DNA from: Variovorax sp. Root318D1
GTDB taxonomy: Bacteria; Pseudomonadota; Gammaproteobacteria; Burkholderiales; Burkholderiaceae_C
Direction of reading: 5' to 3'
Length of the DNA: 64,000 bases
Assembly (NCBI RefSeq): GCF_001424835.1
Contig: NZ_LMCQ01000025.1
Coordinates: 62,001 to 126,000, forward strand
Shown here in pieces: positions 34,499 to 42,414 of the stretch. The notes under the pieces are model-generated. The model was given only the letters and a program-made list of their open reading frames with translations. It did not search any database and was not told the DNA's origin. Within the stretch, counting starts at the first letter, position 1. Every line of letters begins with the position of its first letter. Made by a program: the position numbers and the translations under genes.

Positions 34499-35020
34499 TT
34501 AGAGACTGGCTACGGCTCGTCGACGGGACGCTAACAGAGCCTTGATTTCTAGATTGAGGGCCACTTGGTGAGCCATCTGTTTTTCTCTACTCACGGCAGA
34601 ACGCAGCCCGGCGATCTGCGCATCCAATCCACGACAAACTTGCAATGGCACACGACGCTCAGCAGCTCGCTGGGGCTTTGCGCTGCGGTATGGCCCCCCT
34701 TGGGCGCGCGGTATCTGCGCTTTTGCCTCCAGCCACGCGGCGAACTCGCGGGCAAGCCAAGGAGCTTGCAGCTTGTTTCGCGCCGCGAGGTCTGCCTTCG
34801 CGCCAAGAAGCCCGATTCGTTCATGACCGCCGATTGCTGCGGCCTCGCCTGGTGGGGCCGGCGTAAGCAGCCTCGCCTTCGAAACGAGCGGCAACTCGGC
34901 AAGAACCTCCGCAAACGCAAATAGTGAAAGTGAAGCTACATCGAGCTGGTGATCCGTTTTCAGCCAGGGGCGTATCAGGTCGACAACACGATCTGCGGCA
35001 GCATTACCAATGAACTTCAC
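34499..35020 (-). CDS. Hybrid remnant: PLD-helicase N-terminus joined to DUF4391 C-terminus
   Basis: Open frame of 173 codons with a GTG start. Residues 1-100 (MKFIGNAAADRVVDLIRPWL, LSLFAFAEVLAEL, ARNKLQAPWLAREFAAWL) match the N-terminus of large SNF2-type helicases that carry a PLD-like domain. Residues about 120-165 (GLDAQIAGLRSAVSREKQ, HQVALNLEIKALL) look like the C-terminal helix of DUF4391 proteins. Those two genes are normally neighbours, so a deletion joining them in frame would give this product. No helicase motif is left. It is probably non-functional, though still translatable and upstream-coupled to the DUF262 gene. Confidence 0.5.
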   Translation of the reverse strand: MKFIGNAAADRVVDLIRPWLKTDHQLDVASLSLFAFAEVLAELPLVSKARLLTPAPPGEAAAIGGHERIGLLGAKADLAARNKLQAPWLAREFAAWLEAKAQIPRAQGGPYRSAKPQRAAERRVPLQVCRGLDAQIAGLRSAVSREKQMAHQVALNLEIKALLASRRRAVASL

Positions 35021-36131
35021 TAGGCATCCTCAGGTTCGGGTTTTAGCCGGGTTCAAGCGATTATCGGGGGCTCGCGGCGTGGTGTTACGAAGTGCGTCTC
35101 ATTTTCCGACGAAGCGGATTCGAGCGAGGCAAAAACCTCGACTTATCGGATGCTGCCACGGGTCCGGAGCGAACAGGCAGTCGATGCGGCGAGCTGACCT
35201 CTCGTCGCGATCGCGGAAGAGCAGACGACTTCAGCGCGGATGGCATGGCTCGGCAGCGCCCAATGGTTGATACGGGCGCTAAATGTGGCCGATGAGCTCG
35301 ATCCAGATATGCGACGGCTGTCGGAACGTTGAAGACTTTTTCGGCAGCGTTCGCAAACGGCGACGCCCTCTGAAGCCAGATGGACTGTCTTCGCCGGCGT
35401 GCTCGTGCCGCGCAGCGTCGCCACGCCGCCCTCGGCGCTTGCGAAACAAGACTCTCCAGCCAGCGCGGTGCTCCGCGTTGCCGCTCCCCCGTCGATCACC
35501 CGTCGTCGTACTGGATTTGGTCCCTGCTTTCGTGCTTGGTTCGGTTCCTGATTGCCTCCGTGTCACCGGGCCTTCGAGTCGATAAGAACATGCGGCCTCG
35601 CTGATCACCCGGCGACGATCACGTGCCATGGGCATCTCTCAGCTTCAGGCGGGGCCCGTAGGCGACGGCTATTGCAGGGAAGCCTGCGCTGCCACCTGCT
35701 TCCGAAAGTACTGCTCGTAGAAGTTGGTCGCTGGCGGCGACGCGAATGCGTCGGTTCGGTTGTGACGCGAATGAGCTGACGCCCTATCGAATCGAGACCT
35801 GCGCAGTAGCTCGTCGACGATCTTGCTCAGCCTGCTCTTCTTGTCAGCTTTTTCAGCTTCGAGTAGCGCTGATCCACGCGCGACGCGAGTTCTCCAGGGC
35901 CAAGCTGCAATGCACCCGCCAGTTTCCAAAACACTGACCGTTGGCTGCTTGCGAGCCGCCTCAATCAGAGTAACGAATGGCCGATCGATCTCGGCCTCGC
36001 CGGCCACGTCTTCGTAAGGCCGAGCTCCAGCCTGCGCTCCTTCAGAAACAAGGCCAAGAGCTTCGAGAAGACGCGGTGTCGCTTCAAGCTCTACACGGCG
36101 GCGATCGGTAGCTTGACCGCAAGTTGACGAC
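35021..36131. other. Unassigned 1.1-kb stretch at the right edge of the island
   Basis: Several overlapping open frames exist on both strands, the longest being 164 codons on the minus strand (35669-36163, containing LLEALGLVSEGAQAGARPYED) and 118 codons on the minus strand (35143-35499). A short plus-strand frame near 35208-35328 reads QTTSARMAWLGSAQWLIRAL. None has a ribosome-binding site plus a recognisable domain, and frames break repeatedly. I see no tRNA, no tRNA-end repeat and no clear inverted repeat. It is best read as decayed accessory DNA. Confidence 0.5.
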
Positions 36132-37034
36132 TCACGCCGCGCGTGCTCGCGGATCGACCGCACCAGCGTGCGCCCCGCGCCACCGAAAGCAAGCCTCGCG
36201 AATTTCGTCGGCGAGCGCTGACAGCGCTTCGGAAGCGGTGCCGCTTTTGGCGTGCTGGATCACAAACCGCGCCGGCGGCAGCGCCGGCAAAAAGCTTCCT
36301 GTCGGAATGGAGCGCAGGCCCGGCGGCATGCCCGAAGGCGTCAGCACAGTGATGGCCAGGCCGGCAGCGGCAGCCGACACCAATGCGCCAGAACTTTGCG
36401 CGGTCAGCACGATCTGCCAAGTCGCCGCGCCATGGCCGGCCAGTGACGCGAGCGCGGCTTCGCGGAACGGGCAGGGCTCCGAAAGAAAGGCCAGCGGCGC
36501 GGGCGCGTCAGGGTCGAGCAGCGCGCGCTCGGAAAAGGCCCAGACCAGCGGTTCCATCCAGAGCGTTTCGGTGTCGCTTCCGGCATCGCAGACCGTTCCG
36601 ACCATCAGGTCGAGCGAGCGCTGCCGCACCTGTTTGGCCAGCACGGTGCTGATGCCGCCGGTGATCTCCACATGCACGTCGGGCCGGCGCTGGCGAAAGC
36701 CTGCGAGCGCGGCAAAGAGCCATTCGCTTGGGAACCCCTCCGAGCATCCGAGGCGCAGAGTCGTCGGCGCATGGCGTGGTGCCGCGAGCCGGGAGACCGC
36801 CTGCTGCTGCAGGTTGAGGATGCTCCTCGCATAGCTCAGCAGCACGCTGCCCTGGGCGGTGAGCTGCAGCGAGCGGGTGGTGCGCTCGAAGACGCGGCAG
36901 CCCAGTTGTTCTTCGAGTCTTTTGATCTGTGCGCTGACGGCCGATTGCGTCAGGTGCATGGCTTCGGCCGCGCGGGTCACGCTGCCGTGGTCGGCGACGA
37001 AGACAAAGGCGCGCAGTTGCTGGGAATCGAGCAT
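36132..37034 (-). CDS. LysR-family transcriptional regulator
   Basis: Regulator (300 aa), full length for the family. The N-terminal winged helix-turn-helix is MLDSQQLRAFVFVADHGSVTRAAEAMHLTQSAVSAQIKRLE (residues 1-41, quoted in part: LTQSAVSAQIKRLEEQLG). The effector domain begins at TTLRLGCSEGFPSEWLF. It is divergent from the azoreductase gene with a 109-base gap, the usual layout for a LysR regulator and its target, so control of azoR by a quinone or azo compound is likely. It is the first core-type gene to the right of the island. Confidence 0.9.
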   Translation of the reverse strand: MLDSQQLRAFVFVADHGSVTRAAEAMHLTQSAVSAQIKRLEEQLGCRVFERTTRSLQLTAQGSVLLSYARSILNLQQQAVSRLAAPRHAPTTLRLGCSEGFPSEWLFAALAGFRQRRPDVHVEITGGISTVLAKQVRQRSLDLMVGTVCDAGSDTETLWMEPLVWAFSERALLDPDAPAPLAFLSEPCPFREAALASLAGHGAATWQIVLTAQSSGALVSAAAAGLAITVLTPSGMPPGLRSIPTGSFLPALPPARFVIQHAKSGTASEALSALADEIREACFRWRGAHAGAVDPRARAA

Positions 37035-37143
37035 GGCTTTGTTCAGTGCGGTTTGTTCTGAATTGCCGCAAATTATGTTGCTTGTGCGTGTGCTGCTTGA
37101 TGCCTAGCCTCGGCTGACCTGAACCACTCACGTCCTGCAAGCC

Positions 37144-37776
37144 ATGAAAGAACTCCTCTACATCGAGACCTCTCCCAGGCAAACGCGTTCCGCCAGCATC
37201 GAAGTGGCCGGCGCCTTCATCGACGAGGTGAAGCGCGTGCACCCGGCGTGCCGTGTCACCACGCTCAACCCCTGGACGATGGCGCTTCCGGAGCTGTCGC
37301 AGGACATGCTCGACGCCAAGTACGCCGGCATCAAGGGCGTGCCGCTCACCGATGCCCAGCAAACAGCCTGGGACGAGGTCCGGCGCATCGCTGCGCCTTT
37401 TCATGCGGCAGACCACATCGTGCTGGCGATGCCGCTGTGGAACTTTGGTATTCCCTACAAGCTGAAGCACCTGATCGACCTGGTGTCGCACAAGGACGTG
37501 CTGTTCCGCTTCGACGCCTCGGGCCTGTCGGGCATGCTGCAGACGCGCATGGCGACGGTGGTGTGCGCGAGAGGGCTGGACTATCCGCTGGGAAAGGACG
37601 GCTCCGCGCACGCGCTCGACTTTCAGTTGCCCTACATCGAGACCTGGCTGCGCTTCATCGGCGTGCGCGAGGTGCGCTCGGTCGTGGTCGAAAAAACCTT
37701 GATGGGACCCGAGGTCGATGCCGTCGCGCGAACCGATGCAAAACGCCGCGCGGTGGAGCTGGCCGAGGGGCTATGA
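37144..37776 (+). CDS. azoR: FMN-dependent NADH:azo/quinone oxidoreductase
   Basis: Cytoplasmic flavodoxin-fold reductase (210 aa) that reduces quinones and azo bonds with NADH. Family signatures: LLYIETSPRQTRSASIEVA phosphate-binding start, MPLWNFGIPYKLKHLIDLV, and the late LDYPLGKDGSAHALDFQLPYIETWLRFIG. Length and motifs match AzoR. Divergent from a LysR gene, followed 53 bases later by a glutathione S-transferase, suggesting an electrophile/quinone stress unit. Confidence 0.92.
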   Translation: MKELLYIETSPRQTRSASIEVAGAFIDEVKRVHPACRVTTLNPWTMALPELSQDMLDAKYAGIKGVPLTDAQQTAWDEVRRIAAPFHAADHIVLAMPLWNFGIPYKLKHLIDLVSHKDVLFRFDASGLSGMLQTRMATVVCARGLDYPLGKDGSAHALDFQLPYIETWLRFIGVREVRSVVVEKTLMGPEVDAVARTDAKRRAVELAEGL

Positions 37777-37829
37777 GGGGCTAAAAGCGGTCGGTTGCAG
37801 GGGCGTGCGGAGCCTGACACCATGGCCGC

Positions 37830-38564
37830 ATGACCACCACTTATCAACTCCACTACTGGCCCACGATCCAGGGCCGAGGGGAATTCGTGCGGCTCGCGCT
37901 CGAGGCGGCCGGCGCAAACTATGTCGACGTGGCGCGGCTGCCCGAATCGAAGGGCGGGGGCGAGTCCGCATTGGGCGACCGGCTCGACGACCCTGAGATC
38001 GTGCGGCCGTCCTTCGCGCCGCCGTTCCTGATCGATGGCGACATCGTCGTCGGGCAGACCGCGGCCATCCTGCTGTACCTCGGGCCGCGCCTCGGCCTTG
38101 CGGGCGTCGGCGAATCCGACGGCCTCTGGACGCACCAGCTGCAGCTCACCATTGCCGACGTGGTGGCGGAGGCGCACGACACGCACCATCCGATCTCCAC
38201 CGGCGCCTACTACGAAGACCAGCGCGACGCGGCCGTGCAGCGCGCGCGGGCCTTTCGCGAAGAGCGGATTCCCAAGTTCCTGAACTGGTTCGAGCGGGTG
38301 CTGCAGCGCAATCCGGCAGGGTCGTCGCACCTCGTGGGCGATGTGCTCACCTATGCCGACCTGTCGCTGTTCCAGCTGGTGGAAGGCTTGCGCTACGCGT
38401 TCCCCAAGGCCGCGGGCAGGGCGCTCGCCGACACGCCCTTGGTCGAGAAGCTGCACGACAACGTCAGGCGCCGCGAGCGCGTGCACGACTACCTGCAAAG
38501 CCCGCGCCGCATCGCGTTCAATGAAGACGGGATCTTCAGGCGCTATGCGGAGCTGGACGCCTGA
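37830..38564 (+). CDS. Glutathione S-transferase family protein
   Basis: Cytosolic GST-like protein (244 aa). The thioredoxin-like N-terminal domain has YQLHYWPTIQGRGEFVRLALEAAGA, with a Tyr near the start as in the sigma/alpha-type plan, and APPFLIDGDIVVGQTAAILLYL (cis-Pro and the Gln-Thr pair that binds the glutathione gamma-Glu). The C-terminal all-helical domain holds VGDVLTYADLSLFQLV. Substrate unknown. Co-directional with azoR and convergent with rsmI, 2 bases between stops. Confidence 0.88.
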   Translation: MTTTYQLHYWPTIQGRGEFVRLALEAAGANYVDVARLPESKGGGESALGDRLDDPEIVRPSFAPPFLIDGDIVVGQTAAILLYLGPRLGLAGVGESDGLWTHQLQLTIADVVAEAHDTHHPISTGAYYEDQRDAAVQRARAFREERIPKFLNWFERVLQRNPAGSSHLVGDVLTYADLSLFQLVEGLRYAFPKAAGRALADTPLVEKLHDNVRRRERVHDYLQSPRRIAFNEDGIFRRYAELDA

Positions 38565-38566
38565 AG

Positions 38567-39514
38567 TTACTCGTCGTCGGCCGAACCGGCCTCGCTGCGA
38601 ATGCGCAGCGCCGTTTCGTACAGCGCATTGCGGGGCGCGCCGCTGATCTCGGCCGCGAGCCGCACGGCCGTTTTCACGGGCAGCTCGGCCAGCAGCAGGC
38701 GCAGCACGCGTTCGCCTTCGGCGCCGTCGTCGGTGGAGGCGGCCACCGGGTGCAGCACCAGCGCGAATTCGCCGCGCGTGCGGTCTCGGCCTGCCGCAAA
38801 CCAAGCGGGCAACTCTGCAGTGGAAACGGTCGCAATCTCCTCGAACTGCTTGGTGAGCTCGCGGCCGACGGTGATGCGCCGCTCGCCCAGCACGGCCAGC
38901 GCGCGCGCCACGGCTTCGATGCGGTGCGGCGCCTCCAGCAGCACGACCGCGCGCCGCTCCTGCGCGAGCGCCTGCACAGCCGCGTCGCGCTCGCCGGCCT
39001 TGGTCGGCAGGAATCCCGCGAACACGAAGGCGCTGCTCTCGTCGCCGGCCACCACGAGCCCGGCCGCGCCGATCAGCGTGGTGACGCTGCTCGCGCCCGG
39101 CAGCGGCAGCACGCGCTGGCCAGCCGCTCGCACGGCCGCCACCAGCCGCGCGCCGGGGTCGCTCACGCCCGGGGTGCCGGCGTCGCTCACGTAGGCGATG
39201 CGCTCACCTTGGGCGAGCCGCGCAACCACGGTTTGCGCCGCCTCGGCCTCGTTGTGCTGGTGCACGGCCAGCAACTGGCCGCCGGGCCGGTCGATACCGT
39301 AGGCGCGCAGCAGGCTTTGCGTGTGGCGCGTGTCCTCGCAGGCAATGGCGTCCACGATCTGCAGCACGTGCAGCGCGCGCAGCGTGATGTCGGCCAGGTT
39401 GCCGATGGGCGTGGCCACCACGTACAGCGTGCCCTGCGGATAATGCTGTGCACCCGAGGCGTCGCGCGCGGCCGCAAGGACGGCGCCGAAAGAAGCGGGT
39501 GCTAATGAAGCCAA
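38567..39514 (-). CDS. rsmI: 16S rRNA 2'-O-ribose C1402 methyltransferase RsmI
   Basis: SAM-dependent tetrapyrrole-methylase-fold enzyme (315 aa) that modifies C1402 in the ribosomal decoding site. Signatures: YVVATPIGNLADITLRAL, CEDTRHTQSLL, YVSDAGTPGVSDPG, LPGASSVTTLIGAAGL and APHRIEA, all in order. An N-terminal extension of about 28 residues precedes the core. It is divergent from yraN, the conserved arrangement also found in E. coli. Confidence 0.96.
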   Translation of the reverse strand: MASLAPASFGAVLAAARDASGAQHYPQGTLYVVATPIGNLADITLRALHVLQIVDAIACEDTRHTQSLLRAYGIDRPGGQLLAVHQHNEAEAAQTVVARLAQGERIAYVSDAGTPGVSDPGARLVAAVRAAGQRVLPLPGASSVTTLIGAAGLVVAGDESSAFVFAGFLPTKAGERDAAVQALAQERRAVVLLEAPHRIEAVARALAVLGERRITVGRELTKQFEEIATVSTAELPAWFAAGRDRTRGEFALVLHPVAASTDDGAEGERVLRLLLAELPVKTAVRLAAEISGAPRNALYETALRIRSEAGSADDE

Positions 39515-39564
39515 TGGGTTTCTCCGAAGAAACTACAAAAAAAGAAAGCCGGCAGGGAGCAAGC

Positions 39565-39942
39565 ATGAAGACCATCACAACGACGACCAAGCGTCGCGGC
39601 GATGCGGCGGAAGACGCCGCGCTCGACCACCTGCACGATGCCGGCCTGATGCTGGTTGCGCGCAATTATCGAACGCCCGGCCGCGGCGGCGGCGAGATCG
39701 ACCTGATCATGCGCGATCCGCAGGACGCCACGCTGGTGTTCGTCGAGGTGCGGCAGCGCAGCACCGGCGCGCACGGCGGCGCCGGCGGCAGCATCACGGG
39801 GGTCAAGCAGCGGCGCATCATCTTTGCGGCGCGCCACTACCTGAACAACCTGCGCACGCTGCCGCCGTGCCGCTTCGACGTGGTGCTGGTCGAGGAGCGC
39901 ATCACGTGGCTGAAGGCCGCATTCGATGCCGGCGGGAACTGA
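39565..39942 (+). CDS. yraN: YraN/UPF0102 family endonuclease-like protein
   Basis: Predicted Holliday-junction-resolvase-like protein (125 aa). Family markers: GDAAEDAALDHLHDAGLMLVARNYRTPGRGGGEIDLIM with the GEID active-site Glu-Asp, then LVFVEVRQR (ExR in place of ExK) and KQRRIIFAARHYL. The start at 39565 has GGGAG six bases upstream. Function in cells remains unclear. First of the yraN-diaA-dolP group. Confidence 0.93.
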   Translation: MKTITTTTKRRGDAAEDAALDHLHDAGLMLVARNYRTPGRGGGEIDLIMRDPQDATLVFVEVRQRSTGAHGGAGGSITGVKQRRIIFAARHYLNNLRTLPPCRFDVVLVEERITWLKAAFDAGGN

Positions 39943-40007
39943 GCGCCCGGCATAAGCTCCACACCACACACGTCTTGTTTCATTGCCCCCCGGTATCATC
40001 CCGCCCC

Positions 40008-40652
40008 ATGCTCGAGCAACGGATTCAGCAACACTTCATCGATAGCGCCGACCTCAAGTACCAGGCCGGCCCAGTCCTCAGCAAACCCATTTCGCAAGCC
40101 ATGCAGGCCCTTTTGGCTTGCGTGACCAGCGGCGGCAAGGTGCTGGCCTGCGGTGCGGGCGTGTCGGGCCTGCTCGCGGCCCAGTTCGCCGCTCACTTCG
40201 TCGGCCGCTTCGAGCGTGAGCGCCCTGAGCTGGCCGCCATTGCGCTGCCCGGCGACAGCACCGATCCCACGGCCGACAGCGCCAACGCCATCGACGCCGA
40301 CCGCTTTGCCCGCCAGGTGCGCGCACTCGGCCAGGCCGGCGACGTGCTGCTGGTGCTCAGCGCCAGCGGGCAGTCGGCCGCCGTGCTGGCCGCGGTATTG
40401 GCCGCGCACGAGCGCGACATGACCGTGGTCGCGCTGCTGGGCAACGCCAGTGCCGGCCAGGCGGCATCGCCCGGCGTGGGCAGCACCGGAACCGGTGGCG
40501 CCATTGGCCGCGCGCTGCGCGAAACGGATGTACAGATCGGCGTGTCGCACGAACGTGCGGCGCGTATCCACGAAGTCCACCTGCTCGCACTGCATTGCCT
40601 GTGCGACGGTGTGGATGCCCAGTTACTCGGAGAACAGGAAGCTTCCACATGA
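40008..40652 (+). CDS. diaA: SIS-domain protein DiaA/GmhA-like
   Basis: Phosphosugar-isomerase-fold protein (214 aa). In the yraN-diaA-dolP context it most resembles DiaA, which binds DnaA and promotes replication initiation; GmhA (heptose isomerase) is the close alternative. Features: IQQHFIDSADLKYQAG, GKVLACGAGVSGLLAAQFAAHFVGRFERERP, and QAGDVLLVLSASGQSAAVLAAV. The start at 40008 follows a C-rich stretch without strong ribosome-binding site. The stop overlaps the next start (ATGA). Confidence 0.88.
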   Translation: MLEQRIQQHFIDSADLKYQAGPVLSKPISQAMQALLACVTSGGKVLACGAGVSGLLAAQFAAHFVGRFERERPELAAIALPGDSTDPTADSANAIDADRFARQVRALGQAGDVLLVLSASGQSAAVLAAVLAAHERDMTVVALLGNASAGQAASPGVGSTGTGGAIGRALRETDVQIGVSHERAARIHEVHLLALHCLCDGVDAQLLGEQEAST

Positions 40653-41419
40653 CGACGACACCGTTCAAACGCCTCGCCATCGCAATCGCCTCGGGGGCCG
40701 TGCTGGTTGCCGGGCTCTCGGCCTGCGTGCCGCTGGTGGTCGGAGGGGCCGCCGCGGTGGGCATGGGCATGGTGGCGACCGATCGCCGCAGCTCGGGAGC
40801 CCAGCTCGACGACCAGGGCATCGAACTGCGTGCGGCCGCGCGCGTGCGCGAGATTGCCAACGACCACATGTACGTGAGCGTCACCAGCTACAACCGCCAG
40901 GTGCTGCTGACGGGCGCAGTGGGCAGCGAGGCCGACCGCCGCCGCGTCGAAGACGTGATCCAGCGCGTGGACAACGTGCGCTCGGTGGTCAACGAGCTCA
41001 CCGTCGGCCCGTCCAGCACCTTCCAGGAACGCTCGAACGACCTGTTCGTCAGCGGCAAGGTCAAGGCTTCGCTGCTCGATGCCAAGGACATCTTCGCCAA
41101 TTCGTTCAAGGTGGTGACCGAACGCGGCGTGGTCTACCTGATGGGCATCGCCACGCGGCGCGAAACCGAGCGCGCGACCGACATCGCACGCGGCGTATCG
41201 GGCGTGCAGAAGGTGGTGCGCGTGGTCGAGGTCGTGAGTGAATCCGAACTGGCCAATCAGGCGCAGCGCGGCGGCACCGGGGCGCCTGCACCAGTGGCTG
41301 GGCCTGGACCTGGACCTGGGCCCGCGCCGTCTTCGTCTTCATCGCGCGTGCCGCTGCCGCCGATGGAGCCGCTGCCGCCGGCCCAGCCGGGCGGTGCAAT
41401 GACCACGCCGGTGCGCTGA
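40649..41419 (+). CDS. dolP: Dual-BON-domain outer-membrane lipoprotein DolP (YraP)
   Basis: Envelope lipoprotein (256 aa) supporting outer-membrane integrity. The signal peptide ends in the lipobox LSAC. BON domain 1 covers IELRAAARVREIANDHMYVSVTSYNRQVLLTG, BON domain 2 starts near DLFVSGKVKASLLDAKDIFANSFKVV and ends VQKVVRVVEVV. It is longer than E. coli DolP because of a Gly/Pro/Ser-rich C-terminal tail of about 45 residues. Overlaps diaA by 4 bases and ends just before a terminator. Confidence 0.9.
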   Translation: MTTTPFKRLAIAIASGAVLVAGLSACVPLVVGGAAAVGMGMVATDRRSSGAQLDDQGIELRAAARVREIANDHMYVSVTSYNRQVLLTGAVGSEADRRRVEDVIQRVDNVRSVVNELTVGPSSTFQERSNDLFVSGKVKASLLDAKDIFANSFKVVTERGVVYLMGIATRRETERATDIARGVSGVQKVVRVVEVVSESELANQAQRGGTGAPAPVAGPGPGPGPAPSSSSSRVPLPPMEPLPPAQPGGAMTTPVR

Positions 41420-41440
41420 CCGCTGACCGCCAAACAAAGA

Positions 41441-41467
41441 AAAAGCCCGCTTGCGCGGGCTTTTTTT
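41441..41467. terminator. Bidirectional intrinsic terminator
   Basis: AAAGCCCGC-TTGC-GCGGGCTTT hairpin with flanking A and T runs. It follows dolP by 22 bases, and its right end overlaps the stop codon of the convergent dehydrogenase gene. Confidence 0.88.
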
Positions 41468-42374
41468 ACTTGAGCCGGGTGATCAGGCTCGACGTGTCCC
41501 AGCGCTTGCCGCCGGCCTGCTGCACGTCGGCATAGAACTGGTCGACCAGCGCCGTGACGGGCAGGCGCGCGCCGTTGCGCTTGGCCTCGTCGAGCACCAG
41601 GCCCAGGTCCTTGCGCATCCAGTCGACGGCAAAGCCGTAGTCGAACTTGCCTTCGATCATGGTCTTGCCGCGGTTGTCCATCTGCCAGCTCTGTGCGGCA
41701 CCCTTGCCGATCACTTCGAGCACCAGCTTCATGTCCAGTCCGGCGCGCTGGCCGAACGCAATGGCTTCCGAGAGGCCCTGCACCAGCCCGGCAATCGCGA
41801 TCTGGTTCACCATTTTTGCAAGCTGGCCGGCACCGCTCGCGCCCAGCAGCGTGACGGCGCGCGCAAAGGCGGCCATCACCGGCTTGACCCGTTCAAAGCT
41901 CACCTTGTCGCCGCCGCACATAACGGTGAGTGCGCCGTTCTGCGCGCCCGCCTGCCCACCGGACACCGGCGCATCGATGAACTGGAAACCGGCCGACTGC
42001 GCCGCATTCGACAGCTCGCGCGCCACGTCGGCCGAAGCGGTGGTGTGGTCGACAAAGACGCTGCCTTGCTTCATGCCCGCGAAGGCGCCGTTGGGGCCCA
42101 GCACCACGGCGCGCAGGTCGTCGTCATTGCCAACGCAGCTGAACACGATGTCGGCCCCGGCTGCCGCTTCGCGCGGGGTTGCGGCGTGGCGGCCGGGCGC
42201 GCCGAATTCGGCGACCCAGGCCTCGGCCTTGGCCGGCGTGCGGTTGTAGACCGTGACCGTGTGGCCGGCCTTGGCCAGATGTCCGGCCATTGGTCCGCCC
42301 ATGACGCCAAGGCCCAGGAAGGCCACCGTCTGGGAGGGGGTTGATTCGTAGGTTCGGGAGTTGATGCTGCTCAT
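41466..42374 (-). CDS. NAD-dependent beta-hydroxyacid dehydrogenase (3-hydroxyisobutyrate dehydrogenase-like)
   Basis: Cytoplasmic oxidoreductase (302 aa) of the HIBADH/tartronate semialdehyde reductase group. Rossmann start AFLGLGVMGGPMAGHLAKAGH with NRTPAKAE after strand 2 (an Arg that favours NADP). The substrate loop FIDAPVSGGQAGAQNGALTVMCGG and catalytic Lys in GAGQLAKMVNQ are present. Exact substrate (3-hydroxyisobutyrate, tartronate semialdehyde or other) is not determined. Single gene between the dolP terminator and pilU. Confidence 0.87.
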   Translation of the reverse strand: MSSINSRTYESTPSQTVAFLGLGVMGGPMAGHLAKAGHTVTVYNRTPAKAEAWVAEFGAPGRHAATPREAAAGADIVFSCVGNDDDLRAVVLGPNGAFAGMKQGSVFVDHTTASADVARELSNAAQSAGFQFIDAPVSGGQAGAQNGALTVMCGGDKVSFERVKPVMAAFARAVTLLGASGAGQLAKMVNQIAIAGLVQGLSEAIAFGQRAGLDMKLVLEVIGKGAAQSWQMDNRGKTMIEGKFDYGFAVDWMRKDLGLVLDEAKRNGARLPVTALVDQFYADVQQAGGKRWDTSSLITRLK

Positions 42375-42414
42375 GGGCGAGAGCTTAAGCCCAACGCATC
42401 GCCCGCGTCACGCG

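Larger units (their letters stand above)
21031..36131. mobile_element. Defence island inserted downstream of tRNA-Arg(CCG)
   Basis: Everything between the tRNA terminator and the LysR gene is accessory. It holds a transposase remnant, a type I restriction operon with an anticodon nuclease, a DUF262 nuclease-like gene, a UvrD-like helicase, several gene fragments and unassigned sequence. By eye its base composition is less GC-rich than the flanks, especially 29-35 kb. No integrase gene and no second copy of the tRNA 3' end were found at the right edge, so the insertion mechanism is not visible and the right boundary (about 36.1 kb) is approximate. Confidence 0.7.

Noticed and set aside
35669..36163. 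164-codon minus-strand frame at the island edge as a real gene
   Set aside because: Its start lies within the LysR coding region, no ribosome-binding site or domain is visible, and the second half changes composition; kept only as unassigned sequence.
35021..36200. Direct repeat of the tRNA-Arg 3' end as a right attachment site
   Set aside because: I looked for GGTTCGATTCCTGG and GGCGGGACCA near the right edge and found no convincing copy.
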